Under the pieces are notes generated by a model. The model had not been told where the DNA came from. It ran no database searches and worked only from the letters and a program-made list of their open reading frames with translations. Of a DNA stretch of 64,000 nt, positions 16,044 to 23,831 are shown piece by piece. A program made the translations under genes and the position numbers. Numbering within the stretch: position 1 is the first letter of the stretch; every line of letters begins with the position of its first letter. Origin of the DNA: Candidatus Saccharimonadota bacterium (GTDB lineage: Bacteria; Patescibacteriota; Saccharimonadia; Saccharimonadales; Saccharimonadaceae); assembly GCA_017524405.1 (NCBI GenBank), contig JAFWSJ010000015.1:140921-204920 (forward strand), given 5' to 3'.

Positions 16044-17228
16044 ATGAAAATGCGTTATGCAAAGGGGAAATTATCCCTGTTAGCTGTGGGCATTTTGTCT
16101 TTTGTTAGTATTTTTGTGACTTCCGGAATCTTGAACGCCGTGAATGCTTCTGCCGAAGGCGATGAGCCGCGTATTATTTCCATTTACGACAGCGGCTCTA
16201 GCATCAACGTGAAAAGTGATGCCGCTACTGTTCGCGAAGCGCTCATTCGCGCCAAGATCGAACTAAACCCTGGCGATAAAATCGAGCCAGCTCTCGACGA
16301 AGAAATCAATTCGAAGAACTTCAATATTAATATTTATCGTGGCCGCGATGCCATCGTACTCGATGGCGAGAAGAAGCTTTACGTTCGTACCGCATCGTCG
16401 ACGCCGAAAGACGTTGCACTTGATGGTGGTGTCGAATTGTTGGAAGCGGACGTCGTGAAAGTTGTTCCATTCAACAATCTCCTAGAGACCGGTACGACTG
16501 TAGCCTATCAGGTTGTCCGCGCAAAAACCATCAACCTAAATTTCTATGGCAAACAAATCGAAAAACGTACCCAGGCCGAAACGGTTGCCGACTTCTTGGT
16601 TGAGCAGGGTATCGACAGTAATACCGACAAGACTTGGGTTTCACTGCCGCATGACACGAAAATTACCGACGGTATTAGTTTTGCAATTCAGCCGCAGGGC
16701 AAGCAAACTATTACGCTCGACGAAGAGATTCCGTTCCGCGAGACTATCACTTATGATTACGAACTCGATCATGGCAAGCGTGAGATTATCGAGCCAGGCA
16801 AAAATGGCCAAAAGACTGTAACTTATGAAATCGAGATGTATGATGGCGTCGAAAAGTCGCGCCGCACGATTTCTGAAATTATCGTTAAGAACGCCGAGAC
16901 TCAGGAAGTGAAAGTCGGCATGAAAGTCAATCTTCCGACCGGCTCGCATGAAGACTGGATGGCTGCCGTTGGCATTTCACCGAGCGACTATGGCTATGTA
17001 AACTTTATCATCACGCACGAATCACACTGGAATCCACTCGCGAAGAACCGCAGTTCTGGCGCAACCGGTATTTGCCAGGCACTTCCGGGCAAGAAGATGG
17101 CATCTGCTGGCGCCGACTGGGAGACTAATCCAATCACGCAGCTCCGCTGGTGTAACGGCTACGCAATTGGGCGCTACGGCAGCTGGCGCAAAGCTTACGA
17201 ATTCTGGACAATACATAAATGGTGGTAA
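16044..17228 (+). CDS. Rpf/YabE-like cell-wall hydrolase: DUF348 repeats, G5, lytic transglycosylase
   Basis: 394 aa. Signal-like segment at about 10-32 with an ASA-E cleavage region. Three ubiquitin-like DUF348 repeats (about 43-90, 95-145, 155-220), a G5 domain (about 222-300, ETITYDYELDHGKREI to VYEI-like strands), and a C-terminal lysozyme-like domain with the catalytic-type Glu in IITHESHWNPLAKN and the SSGATGICQALPG stretch. The layout is that of resuscitation-promoting factors and YabE of actinobacteria and Firmicutes. It probably cleaves peptidoglycan, its own or the host's. TAGAAT ends 8 nt before the ATG. The next gene starts 1 nt after its stop. Confidence 0.88.
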   Translation: MKMRYAKGKLSLLAVGILSFVSIFVTSGILNAVNASAEGDEPRIISIYDSGSSINVKSDAATVREALIRAKIELNPGDKIEPALDEEINSKNFNINIYRGRDAIVLDGEKKLYVRTASSTPKDVALDGGVELLEADVVKVVPFNNLLETGTTVAYQVVRAKTINLNFYGKQIEKRTQAETVADFLVEQGIDSNTDKTWVSLPHDTKITDGISFAIQPQGKQTITLDEEIPFRETITYDYELDHGKREIIEPGKNGQKTVTYEIEMYDGVEKSRRTISEIIVKNAETQEVKVGMKVNLPTGSHEDWMAAVGISPSDYGYVNFIITHESHWNPLAKNRSSGATGICQALPGKKMASAGADWETNPITQLRWCNGYAIGRYGSWRKAYEFWTIHKWW

Positions 17229-17229
17229 T

Positions 17230-18000
17230 ATGAAAAATCGAAAATCTCTCGGACAACACTGGCTAAAAGATCGCGATATCCTCATCGACATTGCCGATCA
17301 TGCTTCGGTAGAGAATACAAATGTCGTAGTCGAAATTGGCCCAGGTCTCGGTACGCTAACCTCGGCCCTATTCCAATTCTTTGAGCAGGTCATTGCCGTC
17401 GAGCTCGACGATCGCCTCGCCGAAAACCTGCCAAAATCATTCCCAGGCAAAAATCTCACAGTCGTTCACAAAGATGTTTTGCAACTCGACTTAAATGAGT
17501 TGAATCTCCCAGACAATTACGTCGTAGCGGGGAATATTCCTTACTACATTACTTCGCCAATCATTCAGAAATTCCTCCATGCCGAGCATAAGCCGCAGAA
17601 AATCGTTCTCCTTATTCAGAAAGAAGTCGCTGAACGCCTCGCTGCCGAAGCAGGAGATTATTCCATCCTCGGCCTCTCGGCCCAGATTTATGCGAAGGTC
17701 ACGCTCGGCCCAGTCGTGAAGCGCGAATTCTTTACGCCGCCACCAAAAGTCGACAGCCAAGTCGTTATTCTCGAGCCACTTGAAGCCCCACTCGCAAACG
17801 AAACCACGATGTCGCTCATCAAACTCGGCTTCAGCGCCCCGCGCAAAAAGCTCGCTGGTAATCTTGTTGCTGGTCTCCAGCTGCCAAAGGAGCGCATCAA
17901 AAAGGCCATGGACGCTTGCCAAATCTCCGAAAACGCTCGCCCGGCTGACCTTACGGTCGAGAACTGGGTCGCGCTTGAAAAAGCCCTAAAAAACGAATAG
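17230..18000 (+). CDS. rsmA: 16S rRNA dimethyladenosine transferase RsmA (KsgA)
   Basis: 256 aa from ATG 17230; the longer frame starting inside the previous gene was discarded because the family begins KNRKSLGQHWLKD. Motif I VVEIGPGLGTLTSAL, VELDDRLAE, and the adenine-binding NIPYYITSP are all present. It dimethylates A1518 and A1519 of 16S rRNA. Only 1 nt separates it from the Rpf-like gene; GGTGG near the stop of that gene may serve as a weak SD. Confidence 0.96.
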   Translation: MKNRKSLGQHWLKDRDILIDIADHASVENTNVVVEIGPGLGTLTSALFQFFEQVIAVELDDRLAENLPKSFPGKNLTVVHKDVLQLDLNELNLPDNYVVAGNIPYYITSPIIQKFLHAEHKPQKIVLLIQKEVAERLAAEAGDYSILGLSAQIYAKVTLGPVVKREFFTPPPKVDSQVVILEPLEAPLANETTMSLIKLGFSAPRKKLAGNLVAGLQLPKERIKKAMDACQISENARPADLTVENWVALEKALKNE

Positions 18001-18016
18001 AATAAGCTTAAAGATT

Positions 18017-18259
18017 ATGAGCGAAGAAGAAATCAATCAATCACTCGGTGTAACGGAGGCTCCTGTTGCTGAACCGCCGAAAGATATTGTCCCAGAAGTT
18101 GCCGACGAATTACCTAGCCTTAGTACTGTTCCAGAACCAGAAAAACCAGTCGAAAAAGAAGAAAAACCCTTCAGCAAATGGCCAACCTATGTCCTAATCG
18201 GCCTAACCGTCATCGCTGTCGCGCTCGTAACTATCGCGCTTGTTTTGTCTTTGCGTTAA
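18017..18259 (+). CDS. Small tail-anchored membrane protein
   Basis: 80 aa. Residues 1-55 are acidic and Pro-rich (EAPVAEPPKDIVPEV, EPEKPVEKEEKP), then a single C-terminal membrane segment (about 57-79, TYVLIGLTVIAVALVTIALV). No family recognised. It follows rsmA by 16 nt and overlaps the convergent pilB 3' end by 4 nt. Orientation would leave the disordered N-terminus in the cytoplasm. Confidence 0.6.
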   Translation: MSEEEINQSLGVTEAPVAEPPKDIVPEVADELPSLSTVPEPEKPVEKEEKPFSKWPTYVLIGLTVIAVALVTIALVLSLR

Positions 18260-19866
18260 ATCACGCGTCCAATTTCATCAATCGTCGTGTCGCCGCGTAG
18301 TGCTGCGAGCACGCCTTTTTGCTCGAGCGTGAGCATACCCTCTGCGCGGGCTGCTTTTTCAATGTCGTTCGTATTAATGTCTACCACGTCGCCACGAATG
18401 AAGCGCTGGATTGGCTCCGTAACGGACATTTGTTCCATAATCGCAGTGCGGCCCTTGAAGCCGAACGGACTTTCCTCGCTTGGCTTTTCGCGCCAAAGCG
18501 TAATATCGTCAAGATTATAATCGGTCTGAACGCCCTCGAGCACCTTGCGGATATAACGCGCAACGCTTTCGTCTGGGTGGTAAGCCTCTTTGTTGTCGTC
18601 GAGCTTGCGCACCAAGCGCTGAGCGATAAGCAAACGCACGGAGGTCGAGAAAATTGGGTTTACGCCGATAAGATCAATCATGCGCGAGAATGCCGCAGCT
18701 GTAGAATTTGCGTGGAAGGACGAAAGCACTAAGTGGCCAGTAATCGAAGCCTGAATGGCCGTCTTTGCAGTATCGCCATCGCGAATCTCACCGACCATCA
18801 CGACGTCAGGGTCGAGACGAAGCACGCTGCGAAGACCATCCGCGAAGCTGCCGCCCTCGGTGGTGTTAATCGGAATCTGCGAAATACCAGGAATGCCATA
18901 TTCAATCGGATCCTCGAGTGTAATAATCTTACGCTCGGTGCTATTCAGGGCATTAAGAATCGAATAGAGTGTCGTAGATTTACCAGAACCAGTAGGACCG
19001 ACCATGAGAACGAGCCCGCGTGGGTGTGAAATGACTTCCTCGATTACTTTACGCTCATCTTCGGAAATGCCGAGCAAATCAAGGTTTAATAAGCTCTCGT
19101 CGAAGTTAAAGAGACGAAGCACGGCATCGAGTCCGTACATCGTCGGCACGACCTCGACGCGGATATTTAGCACGTGCGAAGCGCCATCGCGATGGATATC
19201 CATCTGCATATGGCCAGACTGTGGCTTATTGCTGGCGGTCGAAATGTTTGCACGGGAGCTGAGCTCGCCGAAGAAAATACGATACTTATCGCGGCTAATT
19301 TCGGCTACTGGGTGAAGAATACCGTCAACGCGCATGCGAATACGAATCACGTCGCGCATATTCTCGATGTGAATATCGCTCGAGCCGAGCTTATCTGCCT
19401 GGTCGAGAAGGTAATCAAAAACTCTATCGGTCGAAACCTGATCGAGCGTCTGAGAAACTTGCTGAATCGTTTCGCTATCGCCTTCGCTTGCGATCTCGAT
19501 ATCGTCATAATGCACCTGCATTGGTGGATCGTGGCGAAGCATAAAGACATGGTAAGCAGAATTTGAAATGAGGAAGAATTGGGCTCTGAGGCCTCTCGAC
19601 TCGTAATCGGACATCATGCGCTCAATCACGCTGCGTGGCGTTTGGCTCGTCACCATAAACTGATATGGCCTAGTCTCATCGCCGCCCTGCAGAGGAATCA
19701 TGTAATCCCTGTGCATCTGGTCTTTGTCGAGCACGTTCATCGCGAGCGGCAAAGTCTGTTCAAACTCGCGCGTATCAAGATAGGCTAAACCAAGAATACG
19801 CGCCCGTCGCTCGGTCGCCTCTTCTTCATTCTGCCTACGCTTGGCTTGTACCTCACCCTCATTCAT
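18256..19866 (-). CDS. pilB: Type IV pilus assembly ATPase PilB/GspE-like
   Basis: 536 aa. A divergent N-terminal domain is followed by the GspE/PilB core: SSDIHIEN, RMRVDGILHPV, Walker A VGPTGSGKSTT at about 287, EDPIEYGIPGISQ (Asp box), LRLDPDVVMVGEIRD (Walker B) and the His box GHLVLSSFHANS. The C-terminus has GFKGRTAIMEQMSV but lacks the CxxC zinc pairs usually found just before it. It powers pilus extension; a prepilin-like gene lies at 23.1 kb. Starts MNEGEVQ without SD; TATACT ends 6 nt upstream (leaderless). Confidence 0.9.
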   Translation of the reverse strand: MNEGEVQAKRRQNEEEATERRARILGLAYLDTREFEQTLPLAMNVLDKDQMHRDYMIPLQGGDETRPYQFMVTSQTPRSVIERMMSDYESRGLRAQFFLISNSAYHVFMLRHDPPMQVHYDDIEIASEGDSETIQQVSQTLDQVSTDRVFDYLLDQADKLGSSDIHIENMRDVIRIRMRVDGILHPVAEISRDKYRIFFGELSSRANISTASNKPQSGHMQMDIHRDGASHVLNIRVEVVPTMYGLDAVLRLFNFDESLLNLDLLGISEDERKVIEEVISHPRGLVLMVGPTGSGKSTTLYSILNALNSTERKIITLEDPIEYGIPGISQIPINTTEGGSFADGLRSVLRLDPDVVMVGEIRDGDTAKTAIQASITGHLVLSSFHANSTAAAFSRMIDLIGVNPIFSTSVRLLIAQRLVRKLDDNKEAYHPDESVARYIRKVLEGVQTDYNLDDITLWREKPSEESPFGFKGRTAIMEQMSVTEPIQRFIRGDVVDINTNDIEKAARAEGMLTLEQKGVLAALRGDTTIDEIGRVI

Positions 19867-19868
19867 AA

Positions 19869-19878
19869 TATAAGTATA
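19869..19878. promoter_or_regulatory. Overlapping divergent -10 elements, pilB / trmH
   Basis: Only 14 bp (19867-19880) separate the two start codons. TATAAG at 19869-19874 serves the plus strand and TATACT at 19878-19873 the minus strand; each ends 6 nt before its ATG. Any -35 contacts would lie inside the opposite coding region. Confidence 0.65.
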
Positions 19879-19880
19879 TC

Positions 19881-20405
19881 ATGAATACGCTAATGGTTAT
19901 CCTATATAATATCCGTTCCACCTATAATGTTGGTGCAATTTTGCGCAGCTGCGAATGCCTCGGCGTAAAAGACGTCGTTTTAACGGGCTACACCCCTTAT
20001 CTCGACAAGGGTCTCCCACACGAGCAGGCCAAGCTGAAGAAGCAAATTCACAAGACAGCCCTCGGCGCGGAGGAGATGCTGAACACTCGCCGTATTGACG
20101 ACATTAATGAAGCAATCATGACACTCAAAGCCGACGGTTATCAAATCTTAGCGCTAGAGCAGGGCGAACATTCGCTCAACCTTGCCGACTCACCGAAACT
20201 CGAAGGCAAGCTCGCGCTCATCCTCGGCGAAGAAGTCCACGGCATTCCGCAGGACATTCTCGCAAAATGCGACCATCTCCTCGAAATTCCAATGCTCGGC
20301 AAAAAAGAATCCTTCAACGTTTCAGTCGCGACCGGCATCGCGCTCTGGGAGCTTACCAAACCTTCCCTGAGTGGAACAAGAAAACATCTACGTACGCAAA
20401 ACTAA
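19881..20405 (+). CDS. TrmH/SpoU-family RNA 2'-O-methyltransferase (single domain)
   Basis: 174 aa SPOUT fold: LYNIRSTYNVGAILRSCE (motif 1 with Asn and Arg), LALILGEEVHGIPQDIL (motif 2), LEIPMLGKKESFNVSVATGIAL (motif 3, knot). It lacks the N-terminal substrate-binding domain of rRNA enzymes such as RlmB, so a tRNA (TrmL/TrmH-like) target is possible but unproven. Predicted leaderless, sharing the 14-bp divergent promoter with pilB. The 3' end overlaps the next, convergent gene by 53 nt. Confidence 0.85.
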   Translation: MNTLMVILYNIRSTYNVGAILRSCECLGVKDVVLTGYTPYLDKGLPHEQAKLKKQIHKTALGAEEMLNTRRIDDINEAIMTLKADGYQILALEQGEHSLNLADSPKLEGKLALILGEEVHGIPQDILAKCDHLLEIPMLGKKESFNVSVATGIALWELTKPSLSGTRKHLRTQN

Positions 20406-20811
20406 TCCCGACAATCATCGCAATCCCGCGAACCTGGTCGAGCCAGACGGAAATGTTGTAGGCGAGAGTATCGAACGCGAAGATAGACGATAGTGGTTCG
20501 GAAATCAAAATCACGAGCACGATTGCGAACACAATCGACTCAATAATGCGCAGCGCCCCGAAGAGGCCGCTTTTACCTGAGCGCATATAGAGCAGAAGGG
20601 GGAAGCCGAGCACGAGCGCGCCATAGAGGATATATCCCACGATATGGACCTGTGCGCCTGGTAGCCAATCGGCCAATGCGCGCGCCGCTTCAAGCCCCCA
20701 TGCCTGATAAACGGCATAACCAGCAATCATCGCGAGGAATGGCACGCCGACATTATGGCGAACCAAAATGAAGAGTAGAAGTAGCGCTGCGAGTACGATT
20801 GCTAATATCAT
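20353..20811 (-). CDS. Polytopic membrane protein of unknown function
   Basis: 152 aa with four to five hydrophobic helices (about 3-20, 23-40, 56-76, 85-108, 128-148). No conserved catalytic motif or family recognised. Its end lies 53 nt inside the trmH-like gene, convergent. Upstream of the ATG there is an A/C-rich leader without a strong SD. Reading frame and membrane pattern support a real gene; nothing supports a function. Confidence 0.55.
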   Translation of the reverse strand: MILAIVLAALLLLFILVRHNVGVPFLAMIAGYAVYQAWGLEAARALADWLPGAQVHIVGYILYGALVLGFPLLLYMRSGKSGLFGALRIIESIVFAIVLVILISEPLSSIFAFDTLAYNISVWLDQVRGIAMIVGISFAYVDVFLFHSGKVW

Positions 20812-20869
20812 GTGTTTGTTTTGGCTTCTTTCTCCTTAAATTTAAGCACAAACGGCATAAAAAATCAAG

Positions 20870-20897
20870 AAAAAGCCTCCGGTCAAGGAGGCTTTTT
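20870..20897. terminator. Bidirectional terminator downstream of rimK
   Basis: AAAAAGCCTCC-GGTCAA-GGAGGCTTTTT, an 11-bp perfect stem with A and T runs. It ends rimK on the minus strand just after its stop at 20899. Confidence 0.9.
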
Positions 20898-20898
20898 G

Positions 20899-21810
20899 TT
20901 AGGCACCTACGCGGTCTTTCTTCTGGCCACGTTTAGCGTTGTGTTCAACATATTCAATGATTTTGCCCGCCACGTTGCGGCCGGTAATCTTCTCGATACC
21001 GAACCCAGGCGAAGCGTTAACCTCGAGTACTAGTGGTCCACGGCTAGAGCGCATAATGTCGACGCCCGCCACATTCAGGCCCATCGCCTTTGCGGCGGCG
21101 ATTGCCATTTTTTCTTCCTTAGCAGTGAGTTTAATCGGCGTACCGCTACCGCCCTTGTGGAGGTTCGAGCGGAAATCATCATCGAGACTCTGGCGCTGCA
21201 TCGAAGCCACTACCTGGCTACCGACCACGAACGCACGAATATCTGTACCGGCCGATTCTTTAATAAATTCCTGAAGCAAAATATTGGTACCATTATCGTT
21301 CGTGAGGTAGAATGCCTGCATCGTAGACTTGGCGGACTTCTTCGTCTCAGCCAAAATCACACCGTTGCCGTGCGTGCCGTTTGCGAGCTTGATAATCACT
21401 GGCATCTCGCCAAGCTGATCGAGCAAATCGTCGATATCGGCCGTGTTGCGGCTAACGACGGTTTTCGGAATATCCACGCCGTATTTTGCGAGCACCTGCA
21501 TCGAGCGAAGTTTGTCGCGCGCGCGGGTGATTGCAATCGACTTCGAAAGCACATATTCGCCCTGCATCTCAAGCTGGCGCACGATTGCCGTGCCGTACTT
21601 GGTCATATTTGCGGAGATACGCGGAATAATTGCGTCATAGGAACCTAGCGGCTTACCCTTGTAGTAGACCTTGTTCTGGTGCGGCTCAATCGAAATGTAG
21701 CAGTTCTTGTACTTGATAACGTCGACTTCGTGACCGCGCGCCTTTGCCTCTTCTACGAGGCGGCAGGTGGAGTAGTTGGCGTTGCCGTTGGATAAAATCG
21801 CGATTTTCAT
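20899..21810 (-). CDS. rimK: RimK-like ATP-grasp ligase (S6 glutamylase type)
   Basis: 303 aa, usual RimK length. N-terminal MKIAILSNGNANYSTCRLVEEA, then the ATP-grasp core: RARDKLRSMQVLAKYG, PVIIKLANGTHGNGVILAE (phosphate loop), LLQEFIKESAGTDIRAFVVG, GVDIMRSSRGPLVLEVNASPGF (metal-binding Glu and Asn). RimK adds Glu to the C-terminus of ribosomal protein S6. The start overlaps the stop of the upstream rimB-like gene by one base (TAATG), so the two are translationally coupled and likely act together. Confidence 0.92.
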   Translation of the reverse strand: MKIAILSNGNANYSTCRLVEEAKARGHEVDVIKYKNCYISIEPHQNKVYYKGKPLGSYDAIIPRISANMTKYGTAIVRQLEMQGEYVLSKSIAITRARDKLRSMQVLAKYGVDIPKTVVSRNTADIDDLLDQLGEMPVIIKLANGTHGNGVILAETKKSAKSTMQAFYLTNDNGTNILLQEFIKESAGTDIRAFVVGSQVVASMQRQSLDDDFRSNLHKGGSGTPIKLTAKEEKMAIAAAKAMGLNVAGVDIMRSSRGPLVLEVNASPGFGIEKITGRNVAGKIIEYVEHNAKRGQKKDRVGA

Positions 21811-22322
21811 TATGCATCCTCTCCGTTTAGGTAATTTTCTTTATAAAACTTGTATGGGTTTTTCTGCATCTTCTCGTTCAGACCCAAAGGGGTATTTTTC
21901 TTTCGTTTGACTAAATATTCAGTTTGACTAACATCTACTATAAATCTGCCACTCAGGGTTTTACGCCCAATCAGTATCGGGTAATTATGCGTCGCGCGGT
22001 CGCTCAGGCCGAAGGTCGTGCGGAGCTTGCGGCCAGCGAGGCTAATGCAAAGCTTTACGCGGTATTTGAGCGCCGTTTCGCCGAGCGAGCTTTTGGTCAT
22101 TGCGACGCTAAAATCGCGCGTCGTGTGCTCGATGCCGGTGTAATACTTCGAGCCCTTACCGAAGAGCTTGAAGTGGAGCACGTGCTCTGGGTCAACAAAA
22201 ATGTCGCTTGCCCACACTGCGGAACTATCGGCTCCAGTGTCTACCTTGGCAGGTACATTTCTGATCTCTTTGTCGAAGTCTACTGCGACTTCGCGCCCGA
22301 TAACTTTCTTTCTGTTAGCCAT
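21810..22322 (-). CDS. rimB: RimB-like retropepsin-type protease (COG4067/PF05618)
   Basis: 170 aa starting MANRKKVIGREVAVDF; the upstream in-frame start was rejected because the family begins here. Aspartic protease-like motif AKVDTGADSSAVWA at about 22-35, then SDRATHNYPILIGRKTL, matching the ATP-dependent zinc protease/RimB family. In Pseudomonas RimB works with RimK to control glutamylation of S6; the tight coupling here supports the same pairing. The promoter is TTGACT-17-CATAAT on the minus strand. Confidence 0.87.
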   Translation of the reverse strand: MANRKKVIGREVAVDFDKEIRNVPAKVDTGADSSAVWASDIFVDPEHVLHFKLFGKGSKYYTGIEHTTRDFSVAMTKSSLGETALKYRVKLCISLAGRKLRTTFGLSDRATHNYPILIGRKTLSGRFIVDVSQTEYLVKRKKNTPLGLNEKMQKNPYKFYKENYLNGEDA

Positions 22323-22346
22323 AATAATCTCGTTTCTAACCGTCTT

Positions 22347-22375
22347 ATTATGGCACAAACACCGTAAAAAGTCAA
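22347..22375 (-). promoter_or_regulatory. rimBK promoter
   Basis: Minus strand TTGACT (22375-22370), 17 bp, CATAAT (22352-22347) with TGC before the -10. The leader is about 18 nt. Confidence 0.75.
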
Positions 22376-22381
22376 TACTGC

Positions 22382-22410
22382 TTGTATTTTTCGCTATTTT
22401 GTGATATAAT
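22382..22410 (+). promoter_or_regulatory. Promoter of the PH-domain protein gene
   Basis: TTGTAT (22382-22387), 17 bp, TATAAT (22405-22410) with TGA before it. A leader of about 25 nt with the SD AGGGAGTG follows. Confidence 0.7.
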
Positions 22411-22441
22411 GTAATTATATTATCTATCAGGGAGTGATGAG

Positions 22442-23038
22442 ATGAAAAAAGAGTTATCCAAGCTTCAGCACGCTAGAAGTGCTAAAGATTTCCCAGAAAT
22501 CGACCTCGAGTCGGACGAATATGTCGTGCTCCACATCAAGCGCTCTCGCATTGGTATTGCTTTTATTTGGGTAGTTGTTGCGATGATGGTTATGGCGCTT
22601 AGCCTCGCCCTCATTTTGCTAGCAGGGAACGTCAGCGACAACACCGTTCTCTCTGTTAACGCTGGCGCGATGCATTATCTTCGCCTCGGCATCCTTGCGC
22701 TTTACGCCGTGTTTATCTTTGGCGGCTTCATCGGCCAGAGCATCTATGATGCAAACCAGATCTATGTTACGAACCGCCGTCTCATTCAGAAATCCCGCAA
22801 CTCTCTCTTTGCGAACTCGACGAACATCATCGAGCTTCGCCGCATCGAGGACGTTTCGTTCCGCCAGGCCTCTTTGGTCGACCACCTCTTCCACCTAGGC
22901 GTTCTCCGTATGTCTACCGTCGGCGAGGAAACCACCTACAGCTTGAAATATGTCGATACGCCACGCGACGAAGTGAAGACTATCTCCCACCTCGTCTACA
23001 AGTGCAAGAAAAACACTGACGATCCATCGAGCAAATAA
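22442..23038 (+). CDS. PH-domain (YdbS/bPH2-like) membrane protein
   Basis: 198 aa. Two membrane helices (about 38-62 and 77-100) precede a bacterial PH domain: QIYVTNRRLIQKSRN, IIELRRIEDVSFRQASLVDHLFHLG, and VGEETTYSLKYVDTPRDEVK. This is the arrangement of YdbS/YdbT-type proteins. A role in envelope or membrane-stress functions is known for some members; none can be assigned here. SD AGGGAGTG is 6-8 nt upstream. A terminator follows the stop. Confidence 0.78.
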   Translation: MKKELSKLQHARSAKDFPEIDLESDEYVVLHIKRSRIGIAFIWVVVAMMVMALSLALILLAGNVSDNTVLSVNAGAMHYLRLGILALYAVFIFGGFIGQSIYDANQIYVTNRRLIQKSRNSLFANSTNIIELRRIEDVSFRQASLVDHLFHLGVLRMSTVGEETTYSLKYVDTPRDEVKTISHLVYKCKKNTDDPSSK

Positions 23039-23040
23039 AA

Positions 23041-23068
23041 AAGGCCCCGGTCAAACGGGGTCTTTTTG
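23041..23068. terminator. Bidirectional terminator, PH gene / pilin gene
   Basis: GGCCCCG-GTCAAA-CGGGGTC stem with one wobble, flanked by A6 and T5. Confidence 0.85.
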
Positions 23069-23072
23069 ATGG

Positions 23073-23465
23073 CTAATTGCGGCTAGATTTGATGTAGCTA
23101 GCTTCTTTTTCCATCTCGGCGCGGAGCACGTAAGACTGGCATTTGCCATCAGTGCAGTCGCTTGCCTCATAGGAATAGTTGCTGCCTTCGTCCCAGAGGT
23201 TAATGCCCATTGGGTCAGTGAAGAGGTTCGGGTCAATCCACGGCAAAACGTCTGCCTTCTCGATATGCTCCGGATAAGCCTCGTTCTGGACGTAGTAGCC
23301 TTCCTCGAGCGCGTAGTACATCGCGTTAATCGCGGTCTTGCGCTTCTCGTCGCGGTCCATCGCAGCGAGGTTAACCTTCTGCAGGAAGAACAGAACCACA
23401 AACACGCCCACGAAGATAATCGCGAGCACCAATTCTAAAACAGTAAAAGCTTTCTTCGTTTTCAT
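23073..23465 (-). CDS. Type IV pilin-like protein
   Basis: 130 aa. The N-terminus MKTKKAFTVLELVLAIIFVG is a type III (prepilin) signal: short basic leader, cleavage before Phe, Glu at mature position 5, then a long hydrophobic helix. The residue before the cut is Ala instead of the usual Gly. The C-terminal globular part has a Cys pair in ASDCTDGKCQS near the end, a likely D-loop disulfide. It is probably a minor pilin or pseudopilin that works with PilB at 18-20 kb. Minus-strand TGATAAAAT ends 6 nt before the ATG (leaderless). Confidence 0.82.
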   Translation of the reverse strand: MKTKKAFTVLELVLAIIFVGVFVVLFFLQKVNLAAMDRDEKRKTAINAMYYALEEGYYVQNEAYPEHIEKADVLPWIDPNLFTDPMGINLWDEGSNYSYEASDCTDGKCQSYVLRAEMEKEASYIKSSRN

Positions 23466-23486
23466 GACTCAATTTTATCATAATCC

Positions 23487-23521
23487 AAAAAGAAGTTAGG
23501 ACATGTGCCTAACTTCTTTTT
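23487..23521. terminator. Terminator between tRNA-Met and the pilin gene
   Basis: A 14-bp stem AAAAAGAAGTTAGG/CCTAACTTCTTTTT with a 7-nt loop. It ends the minus-strand tRNA transcript just before the pilin promoter. Confidence 0.85.
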
Positions 23522-23578
23522 CATAATAAGTTCTTTTGACGTCGGGAACTTTTCTTTCTAAGAAAAGTGCCCGTTTCC

Positions 23579-23655
23579 TGGTAGCACCGACTGGGATCGA
23601 ACCAGTGACCTTAGGCTTATGAGTCCTACGCTCTAACCAGCTGAGCTACGGTGCC
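23579..23655 (-). tRNA. tRNA-Met(CAU), elongator type likely
   Basis: 77 nt. Acceptor GGCACCG/CGGTGCT, anticodon loop CTCATAA (CAT), T-loop TTCGATC, encoded CCA. The sequence resembles elongator Met; a lysidine-modified tRNA-Ile2 also has this loop, and the two cannot be separated by eye. Confidence 0.92.
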
Positions 23656-23685
23656 ATGGCGAGTATTATAACACAAAAAATACTC

Positions 23686-23774
23686 TGGCGGAAGGAGTGA
23701 GATTCGAACTCACGGTGGTTATTCGCCACGCCGGTTTTCAAGACCGGTGCCTTAAACCGCTCGGCCATCCTTCC
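23686..23774 (-). tRNA. tRNA-Ser(UGA)
   Basis: 89 nt class II tRNA. Acceptor GGAAGGA/TCCTTCC, anticodon loop CTTGAAA (TGA), a long variable arm (GTGGCGAATAACCAC), GTTCGAATC T-loop and encoded CCA. Confidence 0.95.
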
Positions 23775-23793
23775 AACAGATTGATTTTAGCAT

Positions 23794-23823
23794 AAAAAAT
23801 GCCCCCTGTAAAAAGAGGGCATT
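23794..23823 (-). terminator. dut terminator
   Basis: On the minus strand AATGCCC...GGGCATT followed by T6. Confidence 0.78.
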
Positions 23824-23831
23824 GAAGTTGA

